In this document: positions 7,229-8,905 of the stretch, piece by piece | Numbering within the stretch: the stretch's first letter is position 1 | Layout of the letters: each line of letters opens with the position of its first letter | Translations under genes and position numbers: made by a program | Origin: Immundisolibacter sp. | Lineage (GTDB): Bacteria; Pseudomonadota; Gammaproteobacteria; Immundisolibacterales; Immundisolibacteraceae | Length of the DNA stretch: 8,905 bases | Reading direction: 5' to 3' | Assembly: GCF_041601295.1 (NCBI RefSeq) | Contig: NZ_JBFIII010000104.1 | Location: 1 to 8,905, forward strand | Notes under the pieces: generated by a model | What the model was told of the DNA's origin: nothing | Databases searched by the model: none | What the model saw: only the letters and a program-made list of their open reading frames with translations

Positions 7229-7267
7229 GAAGAACGTAACTGTCGTGGAAGAGTGGAAAAGAATCGA

Positions 7268-8905
7268 TCAGCGAAACGCTTTACTGAGTTCCAGAAACAG
7301 GTTTCGCCCGGCCATGGGCAGATCGTTCGGAATCAGCCCGGAGGCACTGGGTTCCCGAACATCGGCGTTGAACAAATTACGTGCAGATAATCTCATACCC
7401 CAGTTGTCCCCGAACAGTTTCTGCCCGCGCAGGGTCAGGTCAACGGCCACGTAGTCGTCGATCTTGGAGCGGTCATCGCCGGGCGGGCGCTTGCGATCGA
7501 ACACGCCGGTGGCCTGACTCGACACGCTCCATTGCGGATCGAACATCCAGTCCGCCCGTACGTAAGCCAGGTGGGAAGGCGCAAACCCGACATCAGCGTC
7601 GGCGGACTCGTCAGTCGATTTCTGATAGGCGTAATTGCCCGCCAGGCGCAGGCGTCTGCTGGCCTGCCATGCGAGTTCCGCTTCCAGCCCGTAGCCGGTC
7701 TGACGGCCGGTGTTCTGGGCAGTGACGCTTGTCGACGGTGCGGGATCCGTGGCAAAGCGGATGATGTCGTCCATTTTGTAATAGAACAGGTTCACCGCGG
7801 CACGGAGGCCACGACCTGCATTCCAGTCGAGACCCAGTTCCCAGGTGTCGATCGTCTCCGGGTCGAGAGATGAGTTGCCGAGATTCGCGGGGTTATTGAC
7901 GTTGTAAAGCTCGCCGAAGGACGGCGCCCGAAACGCGCGCCCATAAAGCATTTTTGTGGTCAGGCTATAACTGGTTTGCCAGACCAAAGCCAGGCGTGGG
8001 TTAACCGCGGTGCCAAAGTCCGAATAATCGTCTACCCGCACACCGGTGGTGAGCGTCCAATCGGGGAGGAAATTCCATTCGTCCTGGGCAAACGCGTAGG
8101 CCACGGTGCGTGCTTCTTCCCGTACAAAGGCCTCGACGTCCGTTACGTCCACCAGACCACCCAATGGAAACGGAACCGGGCCCAAAGGAGAAGGAACGAG
8201 CATGTAGTTGCGGCTCTCCTCGACTTTGTACATGTCTTCCTTGCGGTAACCGCCGCCCAGGCGCAAACGGTGCCCGCTAATGCCTGTGTATAGCCCGCTC
8301 ATTTCGCCACGGTAGTGGCGCTCGTAAACATCCGGGTTGCCGAGCACGCCGTTGGGAAATCCGCCTGGGAACAGGGGGCCGAAGGCGCCGGGGGGGGACA
8401 GTTGCAGCCGGGCCAAATTCTCGACATTGTAGTAACTCAGTGTGCCGGTCAGGCCGAGGTTGTCGGCGAAGCGTGGATTGTCGTAGCTCAGATCGGCACT
8501 CAGGCGCCGGCCGTCGCCGCGGCCGACGGGGTCCAGCGCCTGTGCAACACCAGCGCCGACACCGATGTCGTTGAGTTCCTGAAAACCACCACGCAGGCGC
8601 CAGTAACCGAGACTGACGTCCGCGCGCGCTTCGGTGTTATCCCGGTTCAGTTCTGTCGGACCGGGTGCTAGCGAAACCGGAGGAAAAGGTGCAAACAATC
8701 CGTCGAGTGTCGTCTGCGCATCAGCGTCGATACGTTCACGCGGGCCGTCGCTGCGGGACCGTTCCAGAAAAAAATAGGCATCGAACTTGCCCAACTCGCC
8801 GCCCCACTGTAGGTACTGATCGTTGCGATCGTAGGATCCCCCCCGTGCACCTACCTCAAGGCCATGCACGTCAGTTGCCGACTTGGTGATGATGTTAATC
8901 ACCCC
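7268..8905 (-). CDS. TonB-dependent outer-membrane receptor (N-terminus beyond window)
   Basis: The frame is open to the window edge and gives 545 residues. It starts inside the plug domain, where GVINIITKSA is the conserved end of the plug (NxIT-type), so the signal peptide, TonB box and most of the plug lie outside. The rest is a beta barrel: many alternating-residue strands with aromatic ends, the conserved GRAFRAPSFGELYN segment (about 7905-7946), NPRLALVWQ, the DPETIDTWELGLDW strand and a C-terminal domain with ARNLFN. It ends LELSKAFR, so the usual C-terminal aromatic residue is followed by one Arg. Such receptors import scarce ligands (siderophores, cobalamin, metals, some carbohydrates or aromatic compounds) using energy passed from TonB. 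The barrel does not identify the ligand. It is the first visible gene of the minus-strand group, with a binding protein and a c-di-GMP sensor after it. It contains a C8 and a G7 run on the coding strand, possible slippage sites. The family is certain; substrate unknown. Confidence 0.93.
   Translation of the reverse strand, partial: GVINIITKSATDVHGLEVGARGGSYDRNDQYLQWGGELGKFDAYFFLERSRSDGPRERIDADAQTTLDGLFAPFPPVSLAPGPTELNRDNTEARADVSLGYWRLRGGFQELNDIGVGAGVAQALDPVGRGDGRRLSADLSYDNPRFADNLGLTGTLSYYNVENLARLQLSPPGAFGPLFPGGFPNGVLGNPDVYERHYRGEMSGLYTGISGHRLRLGGGYRKEDMYKVEESRNYMLVPSPLGPVPFPLGGLVDVTDVEAFVREEARTVAYAFAQDEWNFLPDWTLTTGVRVDDYSDFGTAVNPRLALVWQTSYSLTTKMLYGRAFRAPSFGELYNVNNPANLGNSSLDPETIDTWELGLDWNAGRGLRAAVNLFYYKMDDIIRFATDPAPSTSVTAQNTGRQTGYGLEAELAWQASRRLRLAGNYAYQKSTDESADADVGFAPSHLAYVRADWMFDPQWSVSSQATGVFDRKRPPGDDRSKIDDYVAVDLTLRGQKLFGDNWGMRLSARNLFNADVREPSASGLIPNDLPMAGRNLFLELSKAFR
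8390..8397. repeat. homopolymer G8/C8 tract in the receptor gene
   Basis: Eight consecutive G on the + strand are eight C on the coding strand, within the codons for LSPPGAFG. In the reference sequence the frame is intact. A change of one base would truncate the receptor. Runs of this length in surface-receptor genes are known phase-variation sites in some bacteria, but chance is also plausible in GC-rich DNA. Confidence 0.6.
8838..8844. repeat. homopolymer C7/G7 tract in the receptor gene
   Basis: Seven C on the + strand are seven G on the coding strand, encoding the ARGGSYD region just after the plug. It is the second long homopolymer in this gene. In-frame as sequenced. Confidence 0.5.

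Noticed and set aside
1..8905. CRISPR arrays, tRNA or rRNA genes, complete insertion sequences
   Set aside because: No regularly spaced repeats, tRNA-like cloverleaf, rRNA signature or transposase-like protein was seen on either strand.

Overview
The window is GC-rich, tightly packed bacterial DNA. It most likely comes from a gammaproteobacterium or close relative: a Gram-negative with a TonB-dependent outer-membrane receptor, a hybrid histidine kinase with c-di-GMP domains, and the end of what looks like an N-type (alternate, often sodium-linked) F1F0 ATPase operon. No rRNA gene or other marker fixes the taxon, so this is inference from gene content.

Left end (1-411, + strand): the C-terminal third of an F1 gamma subunit. 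Its tail resembles the N-ATPase version, whose gene is normally last in its operon. A 169-bp gene-free spacer (412-580) follows. It holds a perfect 8-bp inverted repeat, a 10-bp direct repeat and a palindromic stretch, and may be a junction scar or a regulatory region.

Middle left (581-2115, + strand): a two-gene unit. The first gene is a complete Rieske non-heme iron oxygenase alpha subunit with both metal sites intact. The second, 11 bp downstream, encodes a 107-residue acidic, tryptophan-rich protein that I cannot assign. No reductase, ferredoxin or beta subunit is adjacent. The unit converges on the minus-strand genes across a 43-bp gap containing two small hairpins.

Right two thirds (2159-8905, - strand): three genes in one direction, apparently one operon. 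Transcription order is a TonB-dependent receptor (N-terminus beyond the window), a secreted ABC-type substrate-binding protein, and a 1370-residue membrane sensor. The sensor carries, in one chain, a periplasmic region, HAMP, HisKA/HATPase, REC, HPt, REC, GGDEF and EAL. All four phosphorelay residues are present (H288, D582, H727, D850). The EAL catalytic set is intact. The GGDEF signature is GSDEF, with the RxxD inhibitory site retained. No ABC permease or ATPase gene is seen.

The simplest reading is a trans-envelope signalling relay. A ligand crosses the outer membrane through the receptor, is bound by the periplasmic protein, is sensed by the kinase and changes c-di-GMP level. This recalls NspS-MbaA and ScrB-ScrC of Vibrio, with an outer-membrane receptor and a complete in-cis phosphorelay added. 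It is the most interesting part of the window, and its ligand and physiological output are unknown.
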